DNA of 62,071 nt from Methanosphaera sp. (GTDB lineage: Archaea; Methanobacteriota; Methanobacteria; Methanobacteriales; Methanobacteriaceae), in assembly GCA_017430835.1 (NCBI GenBank), contig JAFRMD010000179.1, positions 1 to 62,071 of the forward strand, read 5' to 3'. Below the pieces are notes generated by a model. That model saw only the letters and a list, made by a program, of their open reading frames with translations. It had not been told where the DNA came from and did not search any database. Every line of letters begins with the position of its first letter. Position 1 is the first letter of the stretch. The translations under genes and the position numbers were made by a program. This document shows positions 8,049-18,285 of the stretch, one piece after another.

Positions 8049-9191
8049 ATGAATATATTACAAGTAATTCCTTATTTTGCATTTACTCGAGGTGGAGATG
8101 TAAATGTATGCTATAATCTTACAAAACAATTTACAAAAATGGGACATAATGTAACAATATTAACCACAACCTTTGATTACAATAAAGAAGACACAGATAG
8201 CATTGAAAACTTAACAATGGTCCCTATTGAATATAAATTTAATTTAGCTCTTTTTATTTATTCGCCAAAAATTAAAGAATGGTTAGATGACAATATCGAA
8301 AAGTATGATATAATCCATTTACATGAGCTTAGATCCTATCAAAACAATGTACTAATCAAGTATGCTAAAAAGTATAATATACCATACATATTACAACCAC
8401 ATGCATCTACACCTAAGCATGTTAATAAATCATTTATCAAATATCTTTATGATTTTTTTTATGGAAACAAAATAATGAAAAATGCTACAACAACCATTGC
8501 AGTATCACAGGAAGAAGCATATTATGATAAATTGATGAATGCAAAGGATGTGCAGTTAATATATAATGGTATGAATACAGAAGAATTTGACAATTTACCA
8601 ATCAAAGGTTCATTTTCAAAAAAATACAATATTAATGAACCATTCATACTATATCTGGGCAGAATAGATAAACTTAAGGGGATTAACCACATCATTGAAG
8701 CATACAGCAAACTTCCAGACGAATATTCCGGATATAAACTAGTTATTGCAGGTAAAATAACCGATTACAAAAAAGAATTAGATGAATTAATCGTTAAATT
8801 AAATCTTGAAAATAAAGTAATATTTACAGATTTTGTTAAGGAAGAAGATAAGATAGGCCTTTATCGTGACGCAGAATTATTTGTTAATCCTGTAAAGTAT
8901 ATGGGTGGAGTATCCATAACAGTTTTTGAATCAATATTATCCGGAACTCCAGTAATTGTAACTATGGAATCCGGTGAACTAATTGAAAAAATTGGTGCCG
9001 GTACCATTATAGAATATGGTGATGTTAATCAATTAACTAAGGAAATTGTCAGATCACTTTCAGATAAAAACATGACAACAAAACAAGTATTGAATGGACA
9101 AGAATATATCCGTGAAAACTTGCAATGGGAAAATGTATCAAAAGACGTTTTAAAAATCTACACTAATGCTATAAAAAAGGATGGATGTTAA
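8049..9191 (+). CDS. Glycosyltransferase family 4
   Basis: A typical GT4 N domain begins MNILQVIPYFAFTRGGDVNV, with IIHLHELRS in the middle. The C domain begins near YNGMNTEEF, followed by LYLGRIDKLKGINHIIEAY and the ExxxxxxxE-type region GGVSITVFESILSGTPVIV. The 380-residue length is usual. The SD is GTGAT before the ATG. The stop at 9189-9191 lies immediately before the next gene's start, so the two are probably translationally coupled. Confidence 0.88.
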   Translation: MNILQVIPYFAFTRGGDVNVCYNLTKQFTKMGHNVTILTTTFDYNKEDTDSIENLTMVPIEYKFNLALFIYSPKIKEWLDDNIEKYDIIHLHELRSYQNNVLIKYAKKYNIPYILQPHASTPKHVNKSFIKYLYDFFYGNKIMKNATTTIAVSQEEAYYDKLMNAKDVQLIYNGMNTEEFDNLPIKGSFSKKYNINEPFILYLGRIDKLKGINHIIEAYSKLPDEYSGYKLVIAGKITDYKKELDELIVKLNLENKVIFTDFVKEEDKIGLYRDAELFVNPVKYMGGVSITVFESILSGTPVIVTMESGELIEKIGAGTIIEYGDVNQLTKEIVRSLSDKNMTTKQVLNGQEYIRENLQWENVSKDVLKIYTNAIKKDGC

Positions 9192-9192
9192 T

Positions 9193-10374
9193 ATGATGAA
9201 AATACTTTTAATATGTCATGATATTCCTTCCATGACTGTTGGAGCTACTCTGCCCATTTATCATTTAATAAAAAATCTTGGGAAAAGATATTCCATAGAT
9301 TTAATATCCTTTAATTCCAAAAAATATGACATTGATTCTTTAAAAGAATTCTTGAATAATTATTATTTCATTGATATCCCAGAATACTTAGATTTTAAGA
9401 GTCAATTCTTATATACTGTTAAAAATATGATTTCTTTTGATAATTTAAGTACACATAGCTTTTTAAACTATTACTATACCACTGACATGAGTAAATTAAT
9501 AAAGGAAAAATTTAATGACGATTATGATGTTGTTATTACGGACATGCCCATGGCCTTTTATGCAAAAAACATTAACAAACCCAAAATTGTATATGCTTTT
9601 GATGCGGTAAGTGATTATAATTATAAAATGTACAAAAAGGCTGATTCAATTGCTTCCAAACTTTATTGGTTCTTTAATTACTGTAAAATACATCGTTATG
9701 AAAAAGTTTATAATAAATTCGATTCATGTATAGTGGTAAATGAGAAAGATAAACTACTTTTGGAACAGGACATCAAGATTCCCATAAGTGTTATTCCAAA
9801 TGGTGTTGACACCAATTATTTCAAAAATAATGGTTCTGATGATGAAAAAATAGTTTTTCTTGGAGATATGAGTACCCCACCCAATAATGATGCAGTCAGA
9901 TATTTTGTGGAAAACATTTATCCAAAAATTTTAGAAGATTACGAAATTCCATTTTATGTTGTTGGAAGAAATCCTTCAGATTACATTAAAAGCTTAGCAG
10001 ATGAAAAACATATTACTGTAACAGGCTCAGTAGATGATGTTAGAACGTTTTTAACAAAAGATTCCATCTTTATTACTCCTATGATTTCAGGAACGGGAAT
10101 TAAAAATAAAATATTAGAAGCCATGAGTATGGAATTGCCCGTTGTATCAACCAGTATTGGCATTAGTGGAATTTCTGCAAAAGATAATGAGGAGTTCTTA
10201 CTAGCAGACAATGAACAGGAGTTTAAAAATCAAATACTTAGATTAACCAATGACAATGATTTAAAGAAATCTATTGGTAAAAAAGCCAGATTATTTGTTG
10301 AAACTAATTATTCATGGATAACTTCTATGGATTCATTAGATGAAATCATTAAGATAATTACTAAAAATAACTGA
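9193..10374 (+). CDS. Glycosyltransferase, GT4-like
   Basis: This is a GT-B transferase of the GT4 superfamily. It has an [10 protein letters not shown] linker, VFLGDMSTPPNNDAVRYF and an FITPMISGTGIKNKILEAMSMELPVVST nucleotide-sugar site, a pattern often seen in exopolysaccharide clusters. An upstream in-frame ATG at 9181 overlaps the previous gene. The AAAGGATGG SD at about 9175-9183 suits the ATG at 9193, which I prefer, and MKILLI begins at 9196. It sits in the same operon as its neighbours. Substrate is unknown. Confidence 0.85.
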   Translation: MMKILLICHDIPSMTVGATLPIYHLIKNLGKRYSIDLISFNSKKYDIDSLKEFLNNYYFIDIPEYLDFKSQFLYTVKNMISFDNLSTHSFLNYYYTTDMSKLIKEKFNDDYDVVITDMPMAFYAKNINKPKIVYAFDAVSDYNYKMYKKADSIASKLYWFFNYCKIHRYEKVYNKFDSCIVVNEKDKLLLEQDIKIPISVIPNGVDTNYFKNNGSDDEKIVFLGDMSTPPNNDAVRYFVENIYPKILEDYEIPFYVVGRNPSDYIKSLADEKHITVTGSVDDVRTFLTKDSIFITPMISGTGIKNKILEAMSMELPVVSTSIGISGISAKDNEEFLLADNEQEFKNQILRLTNDNDLKKSIGKKARLFVETNYSWITSMDSLDEIIKIITKNN

Positions 10375-10462
10375 CATTTTAATATCTTAAAAAACATATG
10401 TTAATATAATATTAAAAATTAGGAAAAAATTTAAAATAAAATTATAAGGTTTGTTGAAAAAA

Positions 10463-11146
10463 ATGAAAGTTTCATTTGTTATTCCAGCATTAAATGAAGA
10501 GGGTATTGTTGGAAAAACTATTAAAAGTATTCCTGTAACTGAGATAGAGGAAGCTGGATATGAAGTAGAAATTATAGTTATTAATAACAATTCTACAGAC
10601 AATACTGAACAAGAAGCTAAAGATGCTGGTGCCACAGTATTTCTTGAAACAAACAGAGGATATGGAAACGCTTATAAACGTGGTTTTAAAGAAGCCACTG
10701 GGGATATTATAATTATGGGTGATGCAGATGGAACTTATCCTCTAGAACAGTCAATGGAATTTATCAATTATATTGTGGAAGATAACTGTGATTTTGTTAT
10801 AGGATCCCGTTTTGATGGTTCTATTGAAGAAGGTGCTATGCCCGCATTACACCAATATATTGGAAATCCAATGTTAACCAAGATGTTAAACATTCTATTC
10901 CATGCAGACTATTCAGACACCCATTGTGGAATGAGAGCATTCACAAGAGAAGCTATTGATAAACTAGAATTAAAAGCTCCGGGAATGGAATTTGCTATAG
11001 AAATGGTTATTGAAGCTTCAGAAAAAAATCTTAAAATTAAGGAAGTTCCAATAGCATACAGAAAAAGAGGTGGGGGAGAGGCAAAACTCAGCTCTTTTGA
11101 TGATGGTTGGAGACACATTAAATACATGTTAAAACGTAAATTTTAA
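10463..11146 (+). CDS. Glycosyltransferase family 2, dolichyl-phosphate sugar synthase-like
   Basis: The short GT-A enzyme starts [12 protein letters not shown] and carries [12 protein letters not shown] and the DADGTYPL metal/nucleotide motif. This is the DPM1/polyprenyl-phosphate sugar transferase pattern. It lacks C-terminal membrane helices, as short archaeal members do. Such enzymes charge polyprenyl phosphate with a sugar for export-side transfer. That fits the large polytopic protein encoded downstream (14.7-17.2 kb), a possible lipid-linked sugar user. An in-frame TTG at 10451 abuts the AAGGT, so ATG 10463 is preferred. Confidence 0.85.
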   Translation: MKVSFVIPALNEEGIVGKTIKSIPVTEIEEAGYEVEIIVINNNSTDNTEQEAKDAGATVFLETNRGYGNAYKRGFKEATGDIIIMGDADGTYPLEQSMEFINYIVEDNCDFVIGSRFDGSIEEGAMPALHQYIGNPMLTKMLNILFHADYSDTHCGMRAFTREAIDKLELKAPGMEFAIEMVIEASEKNLKIKEVPIAYRKRGGGEAKLSSFDDGWRHIKYMLKRKF

Positions 11147-11209
11147 ACATCAATACAATAACCCTCTATCAAAACTTATTTTTTAACCGGCGTTAGGAGA
11201 TTTCTTTAA

Positions 11210-12349
11210 ATGAAAATTGCTTTTATATATGATACTGCTTTTCCATGGGTAACTGGAGGTGCAGAAAGAAGAATTTATGAAATTGGCACAAGGCTTGCTA
11301 AGCGTGGACATGACATTCATATTTTTTCATTAGGTTACTGGATGGAAGAATATCCTAATCAAAAAGTTTTAGAATATGAGGGTATAACTTTTCATAGTGT
11401 AGGCAAAGCTATGGATTTATACACCGAAAACAATACCCGATCCATAAAAGAAGCGTTGTATTTTGCAAAATGCTTATTTTCTGCTAATTTTAACGACTTT
11501 GATATCATAGATTGCCAGGGTTTTCCATATTTTTCATGTTATTCAAGCAAAATTAAAAGCAAAGGTAATTTCGTTATCACATTACATGAAGTGTGGAACG
11601 ATTACTGGTATGAATACTTGGGAAAAAAAGGTTTTATAGGAAAAATGATTGAAAAGGGAATCTTTCATTTAACTGAAAACATTATCTGTGTTTCACAGTT
11701 AACTTATGATAACATGATTAAAAACAGCAAACCAAAAAACTCAACCATTATTCCCAATGGAGTAAATGTTAACAAAATTACCTATTTGGAAAGTTCTGAT
11801 GAGTATTATGATGTAATATTTGCAGGAAGGTTGATACCTGAAAAACATGTTGATTTATTAATTGATGCTATTGGAAAGGTTAAAGACGTTCATCCTCATG
11901 TTAAATGTAAAATTATAGGGGATGGTCCCTGTAAAGATGAATTATTGAATCTTAGTAAAAAGTTAGGTATTGAGTCAAACATCATATTTGAAGATTTTTA
12001 TGATAATCAGGAAAATCTTTACAGTACCATTAAAAGTTCCGGAACTTTTGTTTTGCCTTCAAAACGTGAAGGCTTCGGGATTGTTGTAATAGAAGCAAAT
12101 GCATGCGGAGTCCCCGTAATCACATTGGACGATTCTATGAATGCTGCCAAAGATCTTATAACAGAATCAAATGGTTGGTTGGTTAAAGATGATTCTTCTG
12201 AACTTGCAGAACTACTTATAAAAATTATTGATGAAGGAATCCCAGACGATTTAAGAGAATCATGTAGATTATCGGCTGAAAAATATGATTGGAAGCATAT
12301 CACCTCACAAACTGAAGAATACTATTTATCCATTTGTGAAAATAGATAA
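11210..12349 (+). CDS. Glycosyltransferase family 4
   Basis: The N domain starts MKIAFIYDTAFPWVTGGAER, a common GT4 opening that contacts the acceptor. The linker is IPNGVNVNKI. The donor site shows IFAGRLIPEKHVDLLIDA and PSKREGFGIVVIEANACGVPVI, with both conserved glutamates of the EGFGIVVIE motif. The SD is AGGAGAT. The 379-residue length is normal. It belongs to the surface glycan island, with sugar specificity unknown. Confidence 0.9.
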   Translation: MKIAFIYDTAFPWVTGGAERRIYEIGTRLAKRGHDIHIFSLGYWMEEYPNQKVLEYEGITFHSVGKAMDLYTENNTRSIKEALYFAKCLFSANFNDFDIIDCQGFPYFSCYSSKIKSKGNFVITLHEVWNDYWYEYLGKKGFIGKMIEKGIFHLTENIICVSQLTYDNMIKNSKPKNSTIIPNGVNVNKITYLESSDEYYDVIFAGRLIPEKHVDLLIDAIGKVKDVHPHVKCKIIGDGPCKDELLNLSKKLGIESNIIFEDFYDNQENLYSTIKSSGTFVLPSKREGFGIVVIEANACGVPVITLDDSMNAAKDLITESNGWLVKDDSSELAELLIKIIDEGIPDDLRESCRLSAEKYDWKHITSQTEEYYLSICENR

Positions 12350-12442
12350 TAAATTCAGTTTTTATTTTAACTTTTTTTCAGATACAAATATTTTAATTAA
12401 ACTACATAATATATATTAATCAATATTTGTTGAGGTTTTAGA

Positions 12443-13561
12443 TTGAAAGTCATTCAAACTCCTGTTCGTTTCTATCCATTTATTGGGGGAGTAGAACAAT
12501 ACGTTTACTACATTTCTAAGGAATTAGTTAATTATCCCAACTGTGAAGTTAAAGTTATTTGTGCAAATGAAGCAAGTAATATAGATGTTGAAGTTTATAA
12601 TAACATTAATATTCAAAGACTTAAATATTATGGAAAAATTGCCAACACAAACGTAACTTTATCATTACCAACTACTCTTTACAGAGAGGAATTTGACATT
12701 ATTCACACACATATTCCTACACCGTGGAGTAGTGATTGGAGCAACATCATATGTCGACTAAAAAATAAGCCACTAGTTGTTACATACCATAATGACATTA
12801 TCGGTAATGGAATTGCAAACACCATAGCAAATATTTATAACAGCACTGCATTAAAATTACTTTTAAATAAAGCAGATAAAATCATTATTACTCAGGAGGA
12901 CTATATTCAATCAGAACACTTACAAAATTATAAGGATAAAATAATTACCATACCCAATGGAGTGGATACTAATCTATTTAAACCTACATCAAATGAAAAA
13001 ACGCCAAATCAGATATTCTTCTTAAGTGTTCTTGACAAATTCCATAAATACAAAGGCCTAGATTATCTTCTTGATTCGTTAGTGAATGTTAAAATGGAAA
13101 TTCCTAATGTAAAATTAATTATTGGAGGAAAAGGAGAGTTACTTGATTTTTATAAGAATAAAACAAAAGAATTAGGTATTGAAGACAATGTTGAATTTAA
13201 AGGCTTTTTAAGCGATGCGGAAGTAATTAAATACTACCAAGAATCAGAACTATTTGTTCTGCCTTCCATTTCGTCATTACAGGAAGGATTTGGAATAGTG
13301 GTCTTGGAGGCTTTATCCTGCCAAACACCTGTCATCAGTACTGAAATTGTTGGAGTTTCAGATGATGTTATCGAAACAAACAGTGGCATAATTCTTAAAC
13401 CTAAAGATACTCAGGGTCTTTATGAAGCTATAGTTAAAATATTATCCGACAAAGAATTAATGAAATCTATGGGGATTAATGGAAGAAAACTTGTTAAAGA
13501 TAAATATGAATGGAAAAAGATAGCTGCTTCCATCTATAATTTGTATGAGGAATTGATATGA
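12443..13561 (+). CDS. Glycosyltransferase family 4 (TTG start)
   Basis: This GT4 protein has the order [14 protein letters not shown] (N domain), [24 protein letters not shown] (linker) and [26 protein letters not shown] (donor site). The start is TTG at 12443, supported by GAGGTT about six bases upstream and the match of MKVIQTP to GT4 N termini. It overlaps the next gene by four bases (ATGA), so translational coupling is very likely. Confidence 0.88.
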   Translation: MKVIQTPVRFYPFIGGVEQYVYYISKELVNYPNCEVKVICANEASNIDVEVYNNINIQRLKYYGKIANTNVTLSLPTTLYREEFDIIHTHIPTPWSSDWSNIICRLKNKPLVVTYHNDIIGNGIANTIANIYNSTALKLLLNKADKIIITQEDYIQSEHLQNYKDKIITIPNGVDTNLFKPTSNEKTPNQIFFLSVLDKFHKYKGLDYLLDSLVNVKMEIPNVKLIIGGKGELLDFYKNKTKELGIEDNVEFKGFLSDAEVIKYYQESELFVLPSISSLQEGFGIVVLEALSCQTPVISTEIVGVSDDVIETNSGIILKPKDTQGLYEAIVKILSDKELMKSMGINGRKLVKDKYEWKKIAASIYNLYEELI

Positions 13562-14748
13562 AAATATGTTTTATTACAAATCTTTATCCTCCAGCAGTTC
13601 TTGGAGGAGCAGAAATTGTTGTTGAAAAGATGGCACTTGCAATGATAGAACACGGCCATCAATCAATTGTTATTACAACAAGCCCTGATTATGAAGAGCA
13701 CGTTATTAATAGAGACAACACCACCATTTATCAAATCAATACAACTGCATTATATCCTCCTTTTAAACAGACGGAAGCTTCCGGACTAAAAAAACCATTA
13801 TGGCATATACTGGATTTATGGAACAATAAAACATTAAATAAAATTAAGGAAATTCTTTCAAGAGAAAAAGTTGATATTATACATATCAACAACTATAAGG
13901 GATTGTCCTTGTCATGTTTTAAAGCTGGAAAAGATCTAAATATTCCCGTAGTATTTGAATCACATGATTTTTCCCTAATATGTCCTAGAGCTAACCTTAT
14001 CCGAGGAAACAATACTTTATGTGATGGAAGAAACTTTATTTGCAATCAATACGTAAACAGGCAACGCAAACTTCTAAAGGATAATGTTGATTTGCTTATT
14101 TCCCCATCCAATTTCATGATAAATAAATTTAAGGAAAATAATTTCTTCAACAATACCCCCTGTGTTAAAATTCCTTTAGCAACTGAATATGAAAGCAATA
14201 AAAGCAATAAAAGTTATGAGAGTATTGATATTACTTATATTGGTTCGCTTGGAAAACATAAAGGTGTTCATACACTTATTGAATCCTTCAAATCTATTGA
14301 TGATGATAGGTTGAAGCTACACATTATTGGCAAAGGTTACGATGAGGAAGAATTTAAGGAAATGGCTAAAGAGGATAAACGCATAATCTTCCATGGATTC
14401 GTAGATAATAGAGAAATAATGAAATATTATGAATTGACCAATGTTCTTGTAATTCCTTCAATATGTTATGATAATTCGCCATTAGTAATTTATGAAAGTT
14501 TCAGTACTGGAACTCCAGTAATTGGAAGCAATATTGGTGGAATTCCAGAATTAATCAATGAAGGATATAATGGATTTTTATTTGAAGCTGGAAATTCAAA
14601 TAGTTTAAAAGAGAAACTTGTAAAAATAATAAACAACAAAGAATTATTAAAAAAATTAGAAGAAAATGCATTGAATAGTTTACCATCAAATTCTATGGAA
14701 ATTATGATAGAAAAAATTATATCAGAATATGATAAACTTTTAGAGTAG
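13558..14748 (+). CDS. Glycosyltransferase family 4
   Basis: The GT4 N terminus reads [20 protein letters not shown] cysteine-bearing central stretch ([32 protein letters not shown]) is typical of a GT4 subgroup. The donor domain has [17 protein letters not shown] and [36 protein letters not shown] overlap with the preceding gene and overlap of its TAG with the GTG of the next gene mark one tightly packed transcription unit. Confidence 0.9.
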   Translation: MKICFITNLYPPAVLGGAEIVVEKMALAMIEHGHQSIVITTSPDYEEHVINRDNTTIYQINTTALYPPFKQTEASGLKKPLWHILDLWNNKTLNKIKEILSREKVDIIHINNYKGLSLSCFKAGKDLNIPVVFESHDFSLICPRANLIRGNNTLCDGRNFICNQYVNRQRKLLKDNVDLLISPSNFMINKFKENNFFNNTPCVKIPLATEYESNKSNKSYESIDITYIGSLGKHKGVHTLIESFKSIDDDRLKLHIIGKGYDEEEFKEMAKEDKRIIFHGFVDNREIMKYYELTNVLVIPSICYDNSPLVIYESFSTGTPVIGSNIGGIPELINEGYNGFLFEAGNSNSLKEKLVKIINNKELLKKLEENALNSLPSNSMEIMIEKIISEYDKLLE

Positions 14749-17150
14749 TGAAGCAAATGGAATTTAGAAATGTTTTTACATTAAATGATTGGAGATTCAA
14801 AGAATTTGCTATTGCAATAATCATACTCCAAATATTAATGTGGATTGTAGGGATTCTTTCAATTAATGAGATTCATATTCCAATATTTAATGATATTATA
14901 ACCCTACTTTATCTAGCATTAGTTCCTGGAATTCTTATTCTAAGAATTTTAAGATTACATAAGTTGGGCAATACCTTCACAACCCTACTCAGTGTTGGTC
15001 TTAGCATTTTGTCTGTAATGCTAGTAGGATTGTTTATGAATCAGGTTTATCCATGGTTTGGAATAATTAATCCTATAGAAACTGTTCCTTTGTTAGTGAC
15101 ATTTACCGTCTTTAACGTGGCTTTGCTAGGATTATCATATAAGATGGACAAAAATGCATATTTTCCAACTAGTTCAAAGTTAAGTATTAAACTAATTACC
15201 TCAAATCAGTTTATTTGTTTGTGTATTCTGCCTTTAATTGCAATTATTGGTGCTTATACTTTACAGTATTATGACAACAATTCCATTCAAGTGCTTTTAT
15301 TAATATTAATATGTTTACTGGTATTGGCTATGACTTGGGGTCTTCTTAAGAAGGAATATTATCATATTGCCATCCTAAGTATTGCAATTTCAATATTATA
15401 TTATAGTGTGTTGATATCCAACCACATTTGGGGTTATGACATATTCTTTGAATACCAATTTGCTACGTATGTAATCAAAAATGGTATTTGGGATTATACA
15501 TGGCCTCATGCTTATAATGCAATGTTAAGTGTTGTCATGTATGCTCCAATATTTAATAAATTATCTGGAATGACATTAACTTGGATTTTGAAGTTTATTT
15601 ACCCATTCCTTTTTTCATTAATCAGTATTGGATTATATAAAATCTTTGAGAAACATACAGGAAGTAAAATAGCATTTCTTGCAGCATTTTTCTTTATTGC
15701 CTATAATGGATTTTCCTATGGTTGGATGGTTCAAATGGCAAGACAACAAATTGCCGAAATATTCCTTGTACTTCTTGTATGGTTAATGATTGATAGAACA
15801 ATCCCGCAAAGTAAAAGAAAGATTTTATATCTATTATTTGGAGTAGGTTTAATAGTATCCCACTATAGTGTAACATATTTATTCATGTTCACATTACTTG
15901 CTACCATTATAACATTATCCCTACTTACAAGTAGTTTCGGAAATATTGTTAATACAATATTGATTAAATTGGGAGCCAGTAGAAGATTTTTCGGAAAATA
16001 TTTTAAGATTAAAGATCAAACGATTAGTTTACCTTTAACGTTGTTCCTTATGGGTTTTATAGTTGTATACTATTCATTAACAGCAGACAGCAAACCAATT
16101 GCTTCATTATTTGATGCTTTGAGAATCGTGTCAGGTAATGTTAATTCCATCATAACTGGTGGTAAAATAAATTATATGATTGTTTTAGCTGCTTTAGGTA
16201 TTATTTTAATAGCAATAGTTATAGGGTATAAAATATTCAAGAAAATATCAGTAGATGTTAATCCAGAGGATATAAAGTCATTTAATTTCTTTAAAGACAA
16301 TTATTCCAAGATAAAAAAGATGAGTTTACGTCGTAAACAAGCATTGATAGTTTTATTAACAATTATTGTTTTTATATCCATTTGGTGGCCGTTTACATTC
16401 ATGGATGTAGTTAGCGTTAACGCTCAAAGAGTAATTCTTCTATCGGTGTATTTTATTGTAATTGGATTTATAATGAATATTATAAGACCAACATATCTTC
16501 ATTTTACAAGAGAATATAATGCATTTGCCATATTTAACCTTGTGATTTTAGCTTGTGGATTGTATATTCCGGCTTTCAGAGGACAATTGAGTTTACAAAG
16601 AATTTATGAGGTTACGTTTGTAGTGCTTGCCCCATTCTGTATTATTGGAGTGTATTACATTAGCAATTCATTTATAGGTGTTTTGAAAACAACAGATTTA
16701 AGAAAACGTATGGGAATTACTATGAAAGTTATTGGTATTTTCCTTGTGTTATTCTTTATCCTGAATACTGGTTTAGTTGATTTGGCTGTTGGTCAAACTT
16801 CTACATTGCCATTAGATACTTCTATGGACGCTCCAATATTTAGTCAAGGAGAATATGCAGGAGTTGCTTGGCTTAATAATTATTATGATAATGATGAAAA
16901 CAATACAGTATTTTCTGATGCTTTCAGTAACATCCTTCTTTATTGGCTTAATGACATACATTCCACCAATCCCAAAAACATGTCGGATATGGAGCCCGGA
17001 AGTTACCTGTTTGTACGATCATATAATATTGGTCATGACACCTTCCTTTATGGTAATGGAGAATATGTTCCTATAACTGAAGCAAAAGATAAGTCAAGTA
17101 AAATATATGATAATGGAGATGCGCAAATATTTAAACGCGTGACAAAATAG
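14748..17150 (+). CDS. Large polytopic membrane protein, DUF2206-like
   Basis: The 800-residue protein has roughly a dozen or more hydrophobic segments. Long soluble extensions sit near the C terminus (SQGEYAGVAWLNNYYDNDEN onward), probably outside the cell. The layout resembles archaeal DUF2206 proteins and lipid-linked-sugar glycosyltransferases of the GT-C kind. I rely on the overall pattern, as no single catalytic motif is decisive. The start is GTG 14748, overlapping the previous stop, or ATG 14757. It lies among GT genes and could transfer or export glycan intermediates. Confidence 0.65.
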   Translation: MKQMEFRNVFTLNDWRFKEFAIAIIILQILMWIVGILSINEIHIPIFNDIITLLYLALVPGILILRILRLHKLGNTFTTLLSVGLSILSVMLVGLFMNQVYPWFGIINPIETVPLLVTFTVFNVALLGLSYKMDKNAYFPTSSKLSIKLITSNQFICLCILPLIAIIGAYTLQYYDNNSIQVLLLILICLLVLAMTWGLLKKEYYHIAILSIAISILYYSVLISNHIWGYDIFFEYQFATYVIKNGIWDYTWPHAYNAMLSVVMYAPIFNKLSGMTLTWILKFIYPFLFSLISIGLYKIFEKHTGSKIAFLAAFFFIAYNGFSYGWMVQMARQQIAEIFLVLLVWLMIDRTIPQSKRKILYLLFGVGLIVSHYSVTYLFMFTLLATIITLSLLTSSFGNIVNTILIKLGASRRFFGKYFKIKDQTISLPLTLFLMGFIVVYYSLTADSKPIASLFDALRIVSGNVNSIITGGKINYMIVLAALGIILIAIVIGYKIFKKISVDVNPEDIKSFNFFKDNYSKIKKMSLRRKQALIVLLTIIVFISIWWPFTFMDVVSVNAQRVILLSVYFIVIGFIMNIIRPTYLHFTREYNAFAIFNLVILACGLYIPAFRGQLSLQRIYEVTFVVLAPFCIIGVYYISNSFIGVLKTTDLRKRMGITMKVIGIFLVLFFILNTGLVDLAVGQTSTLPLDTSMDAPIFSQGEYAGVAWLNNYYDNDENNTVFSDAFSNILLYWLNDIHSTNPKNMSDMEPGSYLFVRSYNIGHDTFLYGNGEYVPITEAKDKSSKIYDNGDAQIFKRVTK

Positions 17151-17163
17151 ATGGTGAAAATTT

Positions 17164-18285
17164 ATGGACAAAACAAGAATACTGTTTACTCATAACACTG
17201 CAATGTGGTACCGATTACCCTTTTTTAAACTAGTTGCAGAAAAATATGATTTGGATTTAGTTTTTACCCATATTGGTGTTATTCAGGAAGTTTATTCTGA
17301 AGATTATGATAATAAAATTGAAGGTCTGGAAGGAGTAAATTATACTATTCTTGAAAATAAGCATGGTTTTGCTAAAGGTCTTATAGGAAAACTAAGAAAG
17401 AATTATGACATGGTTATAGGGGGTAGTTGGGACACTCCCCAAGAACTGGTTGAAACCATTATCATATACTTTTTTACTAGAATAAAGAAAGAACCTCTTG
17501 TTATCTGGAGAGAAGACTGGGATTGGGAGAAAGAAGACAACATTAAAGAAAAAATTCTTTTTAAAGTTACCAAATATTTATGTAACCATGCAGATGCTAT
17601 TTTAGTTCCGGGTAGTCTTCATAAGGACTATTTTAATAAAAAATTAAAAGTTTCTAAGAATAAAATACAGATAATGCCTAATGTAAGCAACATTTCTGGA
17701 AAAACAGATATTAATAAAACATATGACGATAAGAAGAAGATTTTATATGTGGGAAGATTAATTGAAAGAAAAGGTGTGTCTTATCTTATTGAAGCATTTG
17801 CCAATTTAGAACTTGATAACTGTGAATTGATTATTGTAGGTTCAGGTAGTGAAGAAGATAACTTAAAGGAATATGTTGAAAACAACAACATTGAAAACGT
17901 TATTTTCACAGGAAAAATAAGCAATGACGAATTATCTGAATATTATTTGAAAAGTAATATAGTTGTTGTCCCTTCCATCAACAAGGGAATGGGTGATCCA
18001 TGGGTTTTTGTATTGAATGAAGCCATGTACTATGGCAAACCTATTGTTGCTACAACAGCTGTTGGTGCTGCTCCGGATATGATTAAAGATAATGGATTCA
18101 TTGTTCCAGAAAAGGACAGTCGTGCTCTTTGTGATGCTATGTACACTATTTTAAGCAATGATGCTTTAGAACATGACATGAGTTTAAAATCCAAGGAAAT
18201 AATTAATAATGAATTCCAATATTCAAATATGCTTAATGCATTTGTTGATTGTGTTGAAAAAATAGTAAAAGAAGAAAAGGATTAG
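17164..18285 (+). CDS. Glycosyltransferase family 4
   Basis: The opening DKTRILFTHNTAMWYRLPFF is like GT4/wzx-linked transferases. Later come ILYVGRLIERKGVSYLIEAF and PSINKGMGDPWVFVLNEAMYYGKPIVAT, the donor-site region. The SD is GGTGAAAA. It is the last plus-strand GT of the first run. Its stop overlaps by four bases the 3' end of the convergent wall-protein gene, so read-through would make antisense RNA for that gene. Confidence 0.88.
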   Translation: MDKTRILFTHNTAMWYRLPFFKLVAEKYDLDLVFTHIGVIQEVYSEDYDNKIEGLEGVNYTILENKHGFAKGLIGKLRKNYDMVIGGSWDTPQELVETIIIYFFTRIKKEPLVIWREDWDWEKEDNIKEKILFKVTKYLCNHADAILVPGSLHKDYFNKKLKVSKNKIQIMPNVSNISGKTDINKTYDDKKKILYVGRLIERKGVSYLIEAFANLELDNCELIIVGSGSEEDNLKEYVENNNIENVIFTGKISNDELSEYYLKSNIVVVPSINKGMGDPWVFVLNEAMYYGKPIVATTAVGAAPDMIKDNGFIVPEKDSRALCDAMYTILSNDALEHDMSLKSKEIINNEFQYSNMLNAFVDCVEKIVKEEKD